Source of the DNA: Spirosoma arboris
Lineage (GTDB): Bacteria; Bacteroidota; Bacteroidia; Cytophagales; Spirosomataceae
NCBI RefSeq assembly: GCF_009754945.1
Contig: NZ_WPIN01000027.1
Coordinates: 1 to 64,000, forward strand
Direction of reading: 5' to 3'
Length of the DNA stretch: 64,000 bases
In this document: piece after piece, positions 53,145 through 61,859 of the stretch
How the letters are laid out: each line of letters begins with the position of its first letter
Position numbering within the stretch: the first letter of the stretch is position 1
The notes under the pieces: model-generated
What the model was told of the DNA's origin: nothing
The model's input: only the letters and a program-made list of their open reading frames with translations
Database searches by the model: none
Translations under genes and position numbers: made by a program

Positions 53145-53196
53145 TTATACAAAACAAAGCCGCTACCTGAACAGGTAGCGGCTTTGTTTTGTATAA
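53145..53196. terminator. terminator after atpG
   Basis: Perfect 25-bp arms 53145-53169 and 53172-53196 have only two bases (AA) between them. A GC-rich inner stem (GCCGCTACCTG) and a T-rich outer arm (GCTTTGTTTTGTATAA) fit a strong terminator. The stop codon of atpG lies 17 nt away. Confidence 0.9.
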
Positions 53197-53213
53197 CTAA
53201 AATCAAGTCGGTG

Positions 53214-54098
53214 TTAGGCACTAGCTAATGCTTCGGCACCACCTACAATTTCGAGAATTTCGGTTGTAATAGCAGCCTGACGCGTCCGGTTGTACACTAA
53301 GCGAAGTTCTTTCAGTAGTTCGCCAGCATTTTCGGTTGCTTTGTCCATAGCTGTCATCCGTGCACCGTGTTCCGATGCGTTGGAATCCAACACTGCTTTG
53401 TACAATTGAATCTTAATCGTTTTAGGAATCAACTCCGTAACGATTTCTTCTTCTGACGGCTCAAATATGTAGTTAATCGAACTGGCAGAACCAGCAGGAG
53501 GAGCCGTTGCTACAATGGGTAACATTTGTTCTGTCCGCACGATCTGCATCGCTGCGTTCTTGAACTCATTGTAGATAACTTCAACTACATCGTAGCGTCC
53601 ATTGGCAAATCCTTCCATAGCATCTTCAGCAGCTGCACGAACCGTCGTAAAGTTCAGCGAGCCGAAGATGTCGAGATGCGAGGTATTGACTTTAAAGCCC
53701 CGACGCTGGAATGCTTCTGCACCCTTTTTGCCAATGGCCATAATTTCAACGTTACCCGAACGAGCCTGTGACGAATATTTTTCGTCAATGAGTGTTAGTG
53801 CTCCTTTCACCACGTTGGTGTTAAACGCACCACAAAGACCCCGATCAGATGTAACAACAATGAGCAGTACACGCTCAACAGATCGCTGTTGTTGATAAGG
53901 ACTTTCCGAAGCCGTTTCTGCCCCAGCCGAAACTGTTCCAAGCATTTGGCTCAGTTTCTGAGCATAGGGCCGTAATTGCGTTATATTATCCTGCGCCCGG
54001 CGCAACTTGGCAGCCGCTACCATTTTCATGGCTTTGGTAATCTGCTGAGTCGAATTGATCGACGAAATCCGAGCGCGTACTTCTTTTAGACTGGCCAT
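53214..54098 (-). CDS. atpG: F-type ATP synthase subunit gamma
   Basis: A 294-residue central-stalk subunit that rotates inside the alpha/beta ring. It has the conserved N-terminal helix (MASLKEVRARISSINSTQQI), the ATPase gamma signature VVTSDRGLCGAFNTNVVKG and the C-terminal helix ending in YNRTRQAAITTEILEIVGGA. The start at 54098 is used because the longer frame upstream runs into a palindrome. It is the second gene of a two-gene atpA-atpG unit; no other ATP synthase subunit gene is in the window. Confidence 0.95.
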   Translation of the reverse strand: MASLKEVRARISSINSTQQITKAMKMVAAAKLRRAQDNITQLRPYAQKLSQMLGTVSAGAETASESPYQQQRSVERVLLIVVTSDRGLCGAFNTNVVKGALTLIDEKYSSQARSGNVEIMAIGKKGAEAFQRRGFKVNTSHLDIFGSLNFTTVRAAAEDAMEGFANGRYDVVEVIYNEFKNAAMQIVRTEQMLPIVATAPPAGSASSINYIFEPSEEEIVTELIPKTIKIQLYKAVLDSNASEHGARMTAMDKATENAGELLKELRLVYNRTRQAAITTEILEIVGGAEALASA

Positions 54099-54104
54099 TA
54101 GATA

Positions 54105-54176
54105 GTCGTAAGTTGCCAAATTGTAAGTCGAAAGCACTTGCCAGAGTTCGTCACTTACAACTTGGCAACTTACGAC
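54105..54176. repeat. 24-bp-arm inverted repeat between atpA and atpG
   Basis: Arms 54105-54128 and 54153-54176 match with one wobble position around a 24-nt loop. It lies between the atpA stop and the atpG start, with 6 nt to the atpG ATG. Words such as GTAAGTTGCCAA and TTGTAAGT appear in the arms. Confidence 0.88.
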
Positions 54177-54190
54177 TTACAACTAGTTTA

Positions 54191-55765
54191 CTAATATTGT
54201 GCCGAAAGATCAGCGGCTACTTTCTTCAGTGCTGCCGTCGCTTCGTCGGTTAGTTTACCAGCGCGCAGATCGTCCAGAACGTTGGGGTACTGCGCACTCA
54301 GTACCATACCAAACTCACTTTCAAATGCTTTTACTTTGTTAACAGGCACCTTATCGAGCAAACCGTTGGTCGAAGCGTAGATAATAGCCACTTGCTGTTC
54401 AACTGGAACCGGTGAATACTGTGGTTGTTTCAACATCTCCTGGTTACGACGACCACGTTCGATAGTCAGTTTGGTCGATGCATCAAGGTCAGAACCAAAC
54501 TTGGCGAAGGCTTCCAATTCGCGGAACTGAGCCTGATCAAGTTTCAGGGTACCAGCCACTTTCTTCATTGACTTGATTTGTGCGTTACCACCTACCCGTG
54601 ATACCGAGATACCTACGTTGATGGCTGGCCGGATACCTGAGTTAAACAGGTTCGACTCCAGGAAGATCTGACCATCCGTAATCGAGATTACGTTCGTCGG
54701 AATATAAGCGGATACGTCACCAGCCTGAGTTTCAATGATTGGTAACGCAGTTAGTGAACCACCACCTTTTACTTTGTCTTTCAGACTTGGTGGCAAATCA
54801 TTCATCGTTTTGGCGATGTCGTCGTTGGCATTGATTTTAGCAGCCCGCTCTAATAAACGACTGTGCAGATAGAATACGTCTCCAGGATAAGCCTCACGGC
54901 CTGGTGGGCGACGCAATAGCAGCGACACTTCGCGGTAAGCAACAGCTTGTTTCGACAAATCGTCATAAACAACCAGAGCAGGACGACCTGTATCTCGGAA
55001 ATACTCACCAATGGCAGCTCCCGTAAATGGCGCAAAGAACTGCATCGGCGATGGATCAGATGCATTGGCTGCTACGATTACTGTATATTCCATTGCGCCC
55101 GCTTTCCGTAGCGTTTGCTCCACCATTTTTACGGTCGAAGCTTTCTGACCACAGGCTACGTAGATACAGAATACGGGTACGCCTTTATCAAAAAACTCTT
55201 TCTGGTTGATAATAGTATCGATGGCCACAGCAGTTTTACCTGTTTGACGGTCACCGATAATCAGTTCGCGCTGGCCCCGACCGATGGGAATCATAGCATC
55301 AATAGCCTTGATCCCGGTTTGCAGAGGTTCATTTACCGGCTGACGGAAAATAACGCCCGGCGCTTTACGTTCCAGAGGCATCTGAAACAGTTCCCCCTGA
55401 ATAGGGCCCATACCGTCAATTGGTAGACCGAGCGTGTTTACTACACGGCCAAGAATACCATCACCCACGTTTACGTAGGCAATCTGATCGGTACGTTTAA
55501 CGGTATCGCCTTCTTTAATTTCCGAATAATCGCCGAGCAATACAGCTCCAACGTTATCTTCTTCAAGGTTCAGCGCCATGGCCTGAAGCCCATTGTCAAA
55601 CGACAGCAATTCGCCGGCCTGCACCTTCGAGAGGCCGTAGATACGCGCTACGCCGTCGCCGATTTGCAGCACCGTACCGACTTCTTCGAGTTCAGCCTCG
55701 GTTTGGGTTCCGGCCAGTTGCTGGCGCAGAATGGCTGATATCTCGTCGGGTCTTACGGATTCCAT
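54191..55765 (-). CDS. atpA: F-type ATP synthase subunit alpha
   Basis: A 524-residue subunit of the F1 catalytic head. It has the beta-barrel N-terminus (MESVRPDEISAILRQQL), the P-loop GDRQTGKTAVAIDTIINQK, the segment PAINVGISVSRVGG (the alpha-subunit ATPase signature) and the C-terminal helical domain. The start at 55765 is placed after the promoter element at 55804-55811 and matches the family N-terminus. It is followed by atpG at a gap of 92 nt that contains a palindrome. The genes for the other subunits, including delta, a, b and c, must lie elsewhere. Confidence 0.96.
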   Translation of the reverse strand: MESVRPDEISAILRQQLAGTQTEAELEEVGTVLQIGDGVARIYGLSKVQAGELLSFDNGLQAMALNLEEDNVGAVLLGDYSEIKEGDTVKRTDQIAYVNVGDGILGRVVNTLGLPIDGMGPIQGELFQMPLERKAPGVIFRQPVNEPLQTGIKAIDAMIPIGRGQRELIIGDRQTGKTAVAIDTIINQKEFFDKGVPVFCIYVACGQKASTVKMVEQTLRKAGAMEYTVIVAANASDPSPMQFFAPFTGAAIGEYFRDTGRPALVVYDDLSKQAVAYREVSLLLRRPPGREAYPGDVFYLHSRLLERAAKINANDDIAKTMNDLPPSLKDKVKGGGSLTALPIIETQAGDVSAYIPTNVISITDGQIFLESNLFNSGIRPAINVGISVSRVGGNAQIKSMKKVAGTLKLDQAQFRELEAFAKFGSDLDASTKLTIERGRRNQEMLKQPQYSPVPVEQQVAIIYASTNGLLDKVPVNKVKAFESEFGMVLSAQYPNVLDDLRAGKLTDEATAALKKVAADLSAQY

Positions 55766-56140
55766 ATGTGTATAATGAGATTTTAATGTTGATTTTCCGG
55801 CCGCAAAGGTACGACTAAAATTTAATAAAAATGCGATGAAACACAGAATCAATGGCTGAATGTTAGACTTTTCCGATATAATATCTGCAACTTATTAGCC
55901 ATTGGGCAGGCATTCGAAACCGTTCATCCAAATTAACGGTACTTTAAGCAATCAAAATTGACATAAGCCAAATTTTCAGCTACTTTTAGTAGCTTAATTC
56001 GATATGGAATTAAGGTATGGTTGCCAGCTGATTTACTAACTATTTTTTTTGTGAATCAGCCTCTAGCTAAACTTTTATCCTATTCATTCACGTTTCAATA
56101 GCATTACCTTTCGTTTATATACATCACGTTTCATTTTCGC
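55766..56140. other. divergent intergenic region between atpA and the FKBP gene
   Basis: About 375 nt, AT-rich. It holds the atpA promoter element at 55804-55811 and a weaker TACCTTTC element at 56105-56112 that could serve the FKBP gene. No open frame of interest is visible. Confidence 0.5.
55804..55811 (-). promoter_or_regulatory. TAnnTTTG promoter element for atpA
   Basis: TACCTTTG on the minus strand lies 38 nt before the atpA ATG at 55765. It falls within the longer upstream frame, supporting the chosen start. A TTTT is found near the -33 position. Confidence 0.55.
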
Positions 56141-56914
56141 ATGAAGTTTAATCAATGGATGCTGGCCGGTATTGCGTCGGCCATTTTTGTCGCTGGTTCC
56201 GCGACTGCACAAGTTAAGAAACCGGCCCTAAAAAAGCCGGCCTCTGCCAAACCAGCCCCAGCTGCTAAACCTGCAACAACAGGAACAACAATAGCCTCTA
56301 CTCAAGATTCCGTTAGTTATAGTATCGGGGTGTTCATGGCTCAGAATCTGAAGCAACAAGGCATTTCTGATCTTAATAATGCCTTACTAATGCGTGGGTT
56401 AGAAGACGCGTTGAAAGGCTTGCCTACTCAACTGACACAGGCGGAATGCGGGCAGGTTATGAATAACTTCATGCAGAAACAGATGGCCTCTCGTAATGCG
56501 GAAGGAATGAAAGCATCTGCTGAAAACAAAAAAATTGGTAGTGCATTTCTTGCGGAGAACAAAACCAAAACGGGGGTAGTCACGACAGCTAGTGGATTGC
56601 AGTATTCAATCGAAAAAGAAGGGACAGGCGCTAAACCAACGGCTACCGACCGGGTTAAAGTACATTATACAGGTCGCCTGATTGATGGAAAAGTATTTGA
56701 TAGTTCTGTAGAGCGTGGCCAACCAGCGGAATTTGGTGTTAATGAAGTGATTAAAGGTTGGACAGAAGCTCTCCAACTGATGCCAGTTGGCTCAAAATGG
56801 AAGCTGTTCATCCCCTCTGATCTAGCCTATGGCGACCGGTCTGCTGGTGCCGATATTAAACCCGGCTCAACATTAGTGTTCGATGTCGAGTTACTTGATA
56901 TTGTTAAACAATAA
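56141..56914 (+). CDS. exported FKBP-type peptidyl-prolyl isomerase
   Basis: A 257-residue periplasmic or outer-membrane foldase. It has a signal peptide (about 1-24), a Lys/Ala/Pro-rich linker (about 25-52), an N-terminal dimerisation domain of the FkpA/Mip type (about 55-145) and an FKBP domain (about 155-257) with VKVHYTGRLIDGKVFDSSVE, IPSDLAYGDRSAGADIKPGS and the closing VFDVELLDI. It catalyses cis-trans isomerisation of prolyl bonds and helps outer-membrane protein folding. It is 97 nt upstream of the tail-specific protease gene on the same strand, with a palindrome between. Confidence 0.92.
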   Translation: MKFNQWMLAGIASAIFVAGSATAQVKKPALKKPASAKPAPAAKPATTGTTIASTQDSVSYSIGVFMAQNLKQQGISDLNNALLMRGLEDALKGLPTQLTQAECGQVMNNFMQKQMASRNAEGMKASAENKKIGSAFLAENKTKTGVVTTASGLQYSIEKEGTGAKPTATDRVKVHYTGRLIDGKVFDSSVERGQPAEFGVNEVIKGWTEALQLMPVGSKWKLFIPSDLAYGDRSAGADIKPGSTLVFDVELLDIVKQ

Positions 56915-56919
56915 AGAGT

Positions 56920-56989
56920 GAAAGAATGAAAGAGTGAATGAGCGGAAATTACTAATTACAAATTCGCTCATTCACTCTTTCATTCTTTC
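56920..56989. repeat. 25-bp-arm inverted repeat upstream of the tail-specific protease gene
   Basis: Perfect arms 56920-56944 and 56965-56989 with a 20-nt loop carry GAAAGAATGAAAGAGTGAAT. The near arm ends 22 nt before the ATG at 57012. The words are shared with the repeat at 29233-29305. Confidence 0.92.
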
Positions 56990-57011
56990 GCCATTAACCT
57001 GGGTAATATAG

Positions 57012-59102
57012 ATGAAAAAGTATCTGGTAACCCTAGTACCCGTGCTGATGCTGAGCTTTCAGCCGGATTCCCCCTCGAATGGTGCTACAGGCGATGTTTC
57101 GTCCCTGAAGGCATTGCCTACGTCATCTGCGATTGATGACCTGAAGCCATCTATTTCACAAGAGAAAGTCGAAGCCCTAGTTGCTAAGATCCTTACCCAG
57201 TACCACTACCGGAAGGTACGGCTGAACGATTCGCTATCGTCGGTAGTATGGGATAATTACCTCAAAGAAATTGATGGCAACAAAACGTATCTACTCGCGT
57301 CAGATGTGGCTGCTTTTGAAAAATACCGCTATCAGATTGATGAAGCACTCGTAAATGGTGATCTGACAGCGGCTTTTGATCTGTATAACGTTTTCAGAAA
57401 ACGGTATCAGGAACGCAGCGACTTTATTAAAGAGCAGATAAAAAAACCATTTTCGTTCACCGAAGATGAAAGTTTCAACACTGATCGTGAAAAAGCGGCC
57501 TGGCCTAAGAGCGTAGAGGAACAAAATGATCTGTGGCGAAAAATCCTGAAAAACCAGGAATTAGAGCTTAAACTAGGCAATCGAAAAGACAGCGCAGTTG
57601 TGGCCACAATGACGCAACGCTACGCCAATCTGGATAAAGCCTATAACCGAATCAAAAGCCCCGACGTGTTTCAGATTTACATGAACTCATTTGCTGAAGC
57701 ACTTGACCCGCACACCAATTATTTTTCTCCTACCAATGCCGATCGCTTCAATCAGGAGATGAGTCAGTCGCTGGAAGGGATTGGAGCTATGCTTCAGGAA
57801 GATGGTGAATATATCAAGATAACAAGTGTATTACCTGGCGGTCCAGCTTTCAAAAGCAATCTCATAAAAGTAAATGATAAGATTGCAGGCGTTGCTCAAG
57901 GTGATAATGGTACTATGGTAAACACCATGAACTGGCAGGTAGATGAGGTTGTCAAACTCATCAAAGGTCCTAAAGGCACTGTAGTTCGCATACAAATTGT
58001 TTCGCCCAATGCGCTGGCGGGTGCTCCTCCAAAGGAAATCCGGCTAGTTCGGGAGAAGATTAAACTGGAAGAGCAACGCGCTAAAAAAGAGGTTATTGAG
58101 GTAACTGATAACGGCAAGACCTTTAAGATCGGCGTTATCAACATTCCGATGTTCTACCGCGATTTTGAAGGTGCCCGCAAACGTGAAGAAGGATTTAGCA
58201 GCACGACCAGCGACGTTAAAAAATTCATCGACTCTCTGAAAGCAGAGAAAGTAGCTGGTATCGTTATTGACCTTCGCGACGATGGGGGTGGCTCACTGAC
58301 TGAAGCAATCAACCTTACGGGTCTGTTTATTCCCAAAGGTCCAGTTGTCCAGGTACGCGAATCGAGCGGTGAAACAGAAGTCTATACAGACCCCGATCCT
58401 TCTGTAACCTATGATGGTCCTCTGGCTGTTTTGGTGAACCGTTTCAGCGCATCGGCTTCCGAGATTTTTGCGGCTGCTATTCAGGATTACAAACGCGGTA
58501 TTATCGTTGGTGGCCAAACCTTCGGCAAAGGAACGGTACAAACGTTGATCGATCTTAATCAATGGCTCCCTAAAGAGCCGGAGAAAGTAGGTCAGGTAAA
58601 AATGACGATCCAGAAATTTTACCGCATCAATGGCAGTAGCACACAGCATAAGGGTGTGACACCGGATGTTCAATTCCCGTCGGCCTTCTCGGCTGAAGAG
58701 TATGGAGAAAGCTCGCAGCCAAGTGCATTACCCTGGGATCAAATTAATTCGACTCGTTATGAGCAATCGCGTGGCATCGACGACAAAATTTTGAGTCGTT
58801 TGCGTGATCGTTTCGATCAGCGGCTTAAGTCAGACCCCGAGCTGAAACAACTGGCGCAAGATTTGGCCGACTTTAAGAAAGCTAAAGAAAATACGGTTGT
58901 TTCGTTACAGGAATCGAAACGTCGGAAAGAGCGCGAAGAAGCCGAACGGAAACGTGCAGCAGCCAATAAAGTGTCGCAGGCATCGGCTCCGATTGATGAA
59001 ACCGGCACCCCCTCGCCTAATGCACCTAAAAAGAAAAAAGACCTTTATCTCAACGAAGCAGGTCTGGTTCTGGCCGATTATATTCTGGCTGTGAATAAAT
59101 AA
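57012..59102 (+). CDS. prc: carboxy-terminal processing (tail-specific) protease, S41 family
   Basis: A 696-residue periplasmic protease of the Prc/Tsp type that cleaves proteins at their C-terminal tails. It has a signal peptide, an N-terminal helical domain (about 40-235), a PDZ domain (about 255-345, SLEGIGAMLQEDGEYIKITS and LPGGPAFKSNLIKVNDKIAG) and an S41 domain. The catalytic Ser is in NRFSASASEIFAAAIQDYKR and the Lys in GGQTFGKGTVQTLIDL. A C-terminal helical, charged region (about 605-696) follows, with KRRKEREEAERKRA. It has its own strong terminator. Confidence 0.93.
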   Translation: MKKYLVTLVPVLMLSFQPDSPSNGATGDVSSLKALPTSSAIDDLKPSISQEKVEALVAKILTQYHYRKVRLNDSLSSVVWDNYLKEIDGNKTYLLASDVAAFEKYRYQIDEALVNGDLTAAFDLYNVFRKRYQERSDFIKEQIKKPFSFTEDESFNTDREKAAWPKSVEEQNDLWRKILKNQELELKLGNRKDSAVVATMTQRYANLDKAYNRIKSPDVFQIYMNSFAEALDPHTNYFSPTNADRFNQEMSQSLEGIGAMLQEDGEYIKITSVLPGGPAFKSNLIKVNDKIAGVAQGDNGTMVNTMNWQVDEVVKLIKGPKGTVVRIQIVSPNALAGAPPKEIRLVREKIKLEEQRAKKEVIEVTDNGKTFKIGVINIPMFYRDFEGARKREEGFSSTTSDVKKFIDSLKAEKVAGIVIDLRDDGGGSLTEAINLTGLFIPKGPVVQVRESSGETEVYTDPDPSVTYDGPLAVLVNRFSASASEIFAAAIQDYKRGIIVGGQTFGKGTVQTLIDLNQWLPKEPEKVGQVKMTIQKFYRINGSSTQHKGVTPDVQFPSAFSAEEYGESSQPSALPWDQINSTRYEQSRGIDDKILSRLRDRFDQRLKSDPELKQLAQDLADFKKAKENTVVSLQESKRRKEREEAERKRAAANKVSQASAPIDETGTPSPNAPKKKKDLYLNEAGLVLADYILAVNK

Positions 59103-59117
59103 TTGATAGGTATTGTT

Positions 59118-59162
59118 AATAGCAAACCCCGCTCAGCGAACTGTTGGGCGGGGTTTGCTATT
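59118..59162 (+). terminator. rho-independent terminator after prc
   Basis: Perfect 15-bp arms AATAGCAAACCCCGC (59118-59132) and GCGGGGTTTGCTATT (59148-59162) have a 15-nt loop and are followed by a T-run (TTTATATT). Confidence 0.85.
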
Positions 59163-59207
59163 TTTATATTGGCTTTAATCGTAGCTTAAAATTTAACCCG
59201 CTCAACC

Positions 59208-59447
59208 ATGTGGTATTTCCTTATCAAACAAAACGATCTCGAAATAAAACAGTACCAGGATTTACAGAAACGGGCTTTGTTAACCGAAGTCGAACGGTTT
59301 AATGAGCCCTACGAAAGCTGGTACGTATTTACGGTCGAAAAGGAGGATTATCCTGTTTTTATGGATGATCTCGACCGAGAAGGTATTGCATACGAATTAG
59401 CCATTGGCCGTCCAACACGCGCTGAAATGCTGGCGTCCATGAAGTAA
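59208..59447 (+). CDS. hypothetical small soluble protein
   Basis: Unrecognised 79-residue protein, MWYFLIKQNDLEIKQYQDLQ to RPTRAEMLASMK. It is acidic and charged, with no signal peptide or membrane segment. It has protein-like codon use and a clear ATG, and it ends 4 nt before the MATE stop on the opposite strand. No function can be assigned. Confidence 0.6.
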   Translation: MWYFLIKQNDLEIKQYQDLQKRALLTEVERFNEPYESWYVFTVEKEDYPVFMDDLDREGIAYELAIGRPTRAEMLASMK

Positions 59448-59451
59448 CAGG

Positions 59452-60828
59452 CTAGTGATTAAGTATTTCGGATACACTTGTCATTGACAAATCTGTACGC
59501 TTAACCCGGCCAAAAAAGCGCCATGTCAGCAGAACAGCAGCAATAGTCAGGCCCGTTAGTAAACCAATCCAAACGCCAATGGCATCCATCTTGAATGGAA
59601 AAGCCAATACGTAACTCAGCGGTAAGGCTACAATCCAGTATGAAAACAAGGTAATAAGAGTTGGAATATTCACATCAGATAAGCCTCGCAAACTCCCCAA
59701 CGCCACCACCTGTACACCATCGGAAAGCTGAAAGAAACCAGCTATAATCACCAGTGACGCAGCAATCTTCATAACAGCTGGGTTATCCCGAATATAAAGC
59801 GTCACCAACCAGTCGTTCGCGGTCAGAAACAATAAGGCCATTACTCCCATAAAACCAACCGACAGCATAAAAGCAGCTACACCTGCTCGCCAGACGCCTT
59901 CGCGGCTACCGCGCCCAACGGCGGCACTCACCCGAATTGCAGCTGCCGACGAAATACCTGTAGCCATCATATACGTAACCGACGCCATATTGATCGCAAT
60001 CTGGTGAGCCGCCAGTCGATCCTCGCCAAGCCAGCCAACAATGACTACCGCCAGCGCAAACGTGGCCACCTCGAAAAAAAACGTGAGCCCGCCGGGAATA
60101 CCAAGTCGTAAAATTTCCCACACGTATTCCAAGGTTGGTAATGAGCGATAAGCAGCCGTCAGGTAATCTCTAAAACGTTCAGCCCGGTAAATATAAATCA
60201 GCATGGCTCCAGCCATAAACGTTCGGGAGAGCAAGGTAGCGACTGCTGATCCCATAAGCCCCAAGGCGGGAAATGGACCAATTCCTTTAATCAACACATA
60301 ATTGAAGAGGGCATTAATCAGTAAGGCCGAAAGCGTAATAGCCATGGCAACTCTTGGGTAACGCAAGCCATCGCAGAGTTGGCGGGCCGCCACAAACACC
60401 ATGAGTGGTAGTAACGACGCGCTTAGGATAAGCATAAAATTCCGTGTCAGCCGCGTTACTTCCGGAGTTTGACCGAATAACTCAAAATTAAAAGCCAGCA
60501 AAGCCGACAATCCACCTAAGACAACACTAAGTAATAAGGCTACACGAAGCCCAGCTCGAAATAATCGATTAACACTAGCGACATCGTTTTGATGATACGC
60601 TTTTGAAACTAACGCAGCCACAACCGACAGCCCACCCACCCCAATACTCGACATCAGGAAAGAGAGTGAATTAGCAAGGCCAGCGGCACCCAATGGTACG
60701 GCGCCCAGTAATCGCCCAACAAACAGGTTATCAGTAACACCCATCAACACAACTCCCAACTGAGCAATAATAATCGGGATACTCAATCGGATCGTATCAG
60801 AAAGTTCGGTGCGGAAATTGGTTAGCAT
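59452..60828 (-). CDS. MATE family efflux transporter
   Basis: A 458-residue multidrug/toxin extrusion protein with 12 hydrophobic segments. Typical features are PIIIAQLGVVLMGVTDNLFV in helix 1 (the MATE start), GVGGLSVVAALVSKAYHQND, and RQLCDGLRYPRVAMAITL with the second-half equivalent QVVALGSLRGLSDVNIPTLI. It exports cationic compounds with a proton or sodium gradient; the substrate is unknown. The ATG at 60828 is preferred because the frame upstream overlaps a palindrome. It is convergent with the small 79-residue gene. Confidence 0.9.
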   Translation of the reverse strand: MLTNFRTELSDTIRLSIPIIIAQLGVVLMGVTDNLFVGRLLGAVPLGAAGLANSLSFLMSSIGVGGLSVVAALVSKAYHQNDVASVNRLFRAGLRVALLLSVVLGGLSALLAFNFELFGQTPEVTRLTRNFMLILSASLLPLMVFVAARQLCDGLRYPRVAMAITLSALLINALFNYVLIKGIGPFPALGLMGSAVATLLSRTFMAGAMLIYIYRAERFRDYLTAAYRSLPTLEYVWEILRLGIPGGLTFFFEVATFALAVVIVGWLGEDRLAAHQIAINMASVTYMMATGISSAAAIRVSAAVGRGSREGVWRAGVAAFMLSVGFMGVMALLFLTANDWLVTLYIRDNPAVMKIAASLVIIAGFFQLSDGVQVVALGSLRGLSDVNIPTLITLFSYWIVALPLSYVLAFPFKMDAIGVWIGLLTGLTIAAVLLTWRFFGRVKRTDLSMTSVSEILNH

Positions 60829-60838
60829 GGGCGGGCGC

Positions 60839-60918
60839 AAGGAATGCGGAGCAGGGTGCAGAATGCAAAAATAACATATTCTCTCTAACAACTCCGCCCA
60901 CCCTGCTCCGCGCTCCTT
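60839..60918. repeat. 20-bp-arm inverted repeat between MATE and DUF4290 genes
   Basis: Arms 60839-60858 and 60899-60918 match with two mismatches (core GCGGAGCAGGGTG). The near arm ends 10 nt before the MATE ATG. On the other side it overlaps the -33 region of the DUF4290 promoter. Confidence 0.8.
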
Positions 60919-60946
60919 GTACCTCGCTCCTTTCTTTGTACTTTTG
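60916..60946 (+). promoter_or_regulatory. Bacteroidota-type promoter of the DUF4290 gene
   Basis: CTTG (60916-60919, one change from TTTG), a 19-nt spacer and TACTTTTG (60939-60946). The predicted transcript begins before the TTG start at 60975, which rules out a start at 60936. Confidence 0.62.
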
Positions 60947-60974
60947 TTTTCTATATCACAAATCCGACAAGGAC

Positions 60975-61841
60975 TTGAAAGAATACGGCAGTAGTATCCA
61001 AAAGTTGGTTGACAACATGGTCAACATCGAAGATCGGGAAAAGCGTACACGTTATGCACATATCCTGATTGAGTTGATGCGGCAGATTCACCCCAACATG
61101 AAAGATGGTCAGGATTACTACAACAAGTTGTGGGATGACCTATATATTATGTCTGGCTTTACGCTGGATGTTGACAGTCCTTATCCTCCTCCATCAGAAG
61201 AAGCGCTGGGCAAAAAACCGCAACGAGTTCCCTATAATACGCACCACTTGAAGTTTAAACATTTTGGTCGTAATGTAGATTTATTGATTGCAAAAGCTAC
61301 CTCTTTAGAAGATCCTGAAGAACGGCGGGCTTTTGTTTCTTATCTAACCCGGCTGATGCGTACATTTTATCAGGCCTGGAATAAAGAATCGGTTGAAGAC
61401 GAAACCATTTATCAGAGTCTGATCGAACTCTCGAACGGTAAACTTTATAACGATATCAAGCTCATTCGGGAAGAGGGTCTTGTTGACGCTACTCCTCGTG
61501 AGCGTACAGGCGATCAGCCCCAGCGAATTGGCGGCAATACCTACCGCAATGACCGGAATCGCGACAACCGTAATGACGGAACAGGCTCAGGTATGAATCA
61601 GGGACGGCCAAACCGAGATGGAGGCCAGCGGAACTTCGGCAACCGAAATAACCGTGACGGCGGATCACGCGATGGCGGATCAGGTTCGAATCAGGGAGGA
61701 CGCCCAAATCGCGATGGTGGCCAACGCAATTTCGGTAATCGAAATGGTGGACCGAACCGCAACAATGATCGGAATCGTAACGACCGCGATGGCGGACCAC
61801 GCGATAATGGATCTGGAGACGGACCACGCCGGAGACGATAA
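60975..61841 (+). CDS. DUF4290 protein with long Asn/Arg/Gly-rich tail
   Basis: A 288-residue protein beginning at TTG (read MKEYGSSIQKLVDNMVNIED). Residues about 1-170 form the DUF4290 domain, which is helical and characteristic of Bacteroidota (RYAHILIELMRQIHPNMKDG, LWDDLYIMSGFTLDVDSPYP). Residues about 185-288 are low-complexity, with NRDGGQRNFGNRN repeated twice and many NRD/RDGG units, resembling RGG-type RNA-binding tails. The non-ATG start is chosen because the promoter leaves no room for an earlier one and the family begins here. It lies directly upstream of murA, a linkage often seen for DUF4290. Confidence 0.85.
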   Translation: MKEYGSSIQKLVDNMVNIEDREKRTRYAHILIELMRQIHPNMKDGQDYYNKLWDDLYIMSGFTLDVDSPYPPPSEEALGKKPQRVPYNTHHLKFKHFGRNVDLLIAKATSLEDPEERRAFVSYLTRLMRTFYQAWNKESVEDETIYQSLIELSNGKLYNDIKLIREEGLVDATPRERTGDQPQRIGGNTYRNDRNRDNRNDGTGSGMNQGRPNRDGGQRNFGNRNNRDGGSRDGGSGSNQGGRPNRDGGQRNFGNRNGGPNRNNDRNRNDRDGGPRDNGSGDGPRRRR

Positions 61842-61859
61842 ATTTCTGCTTAGTGTCAT

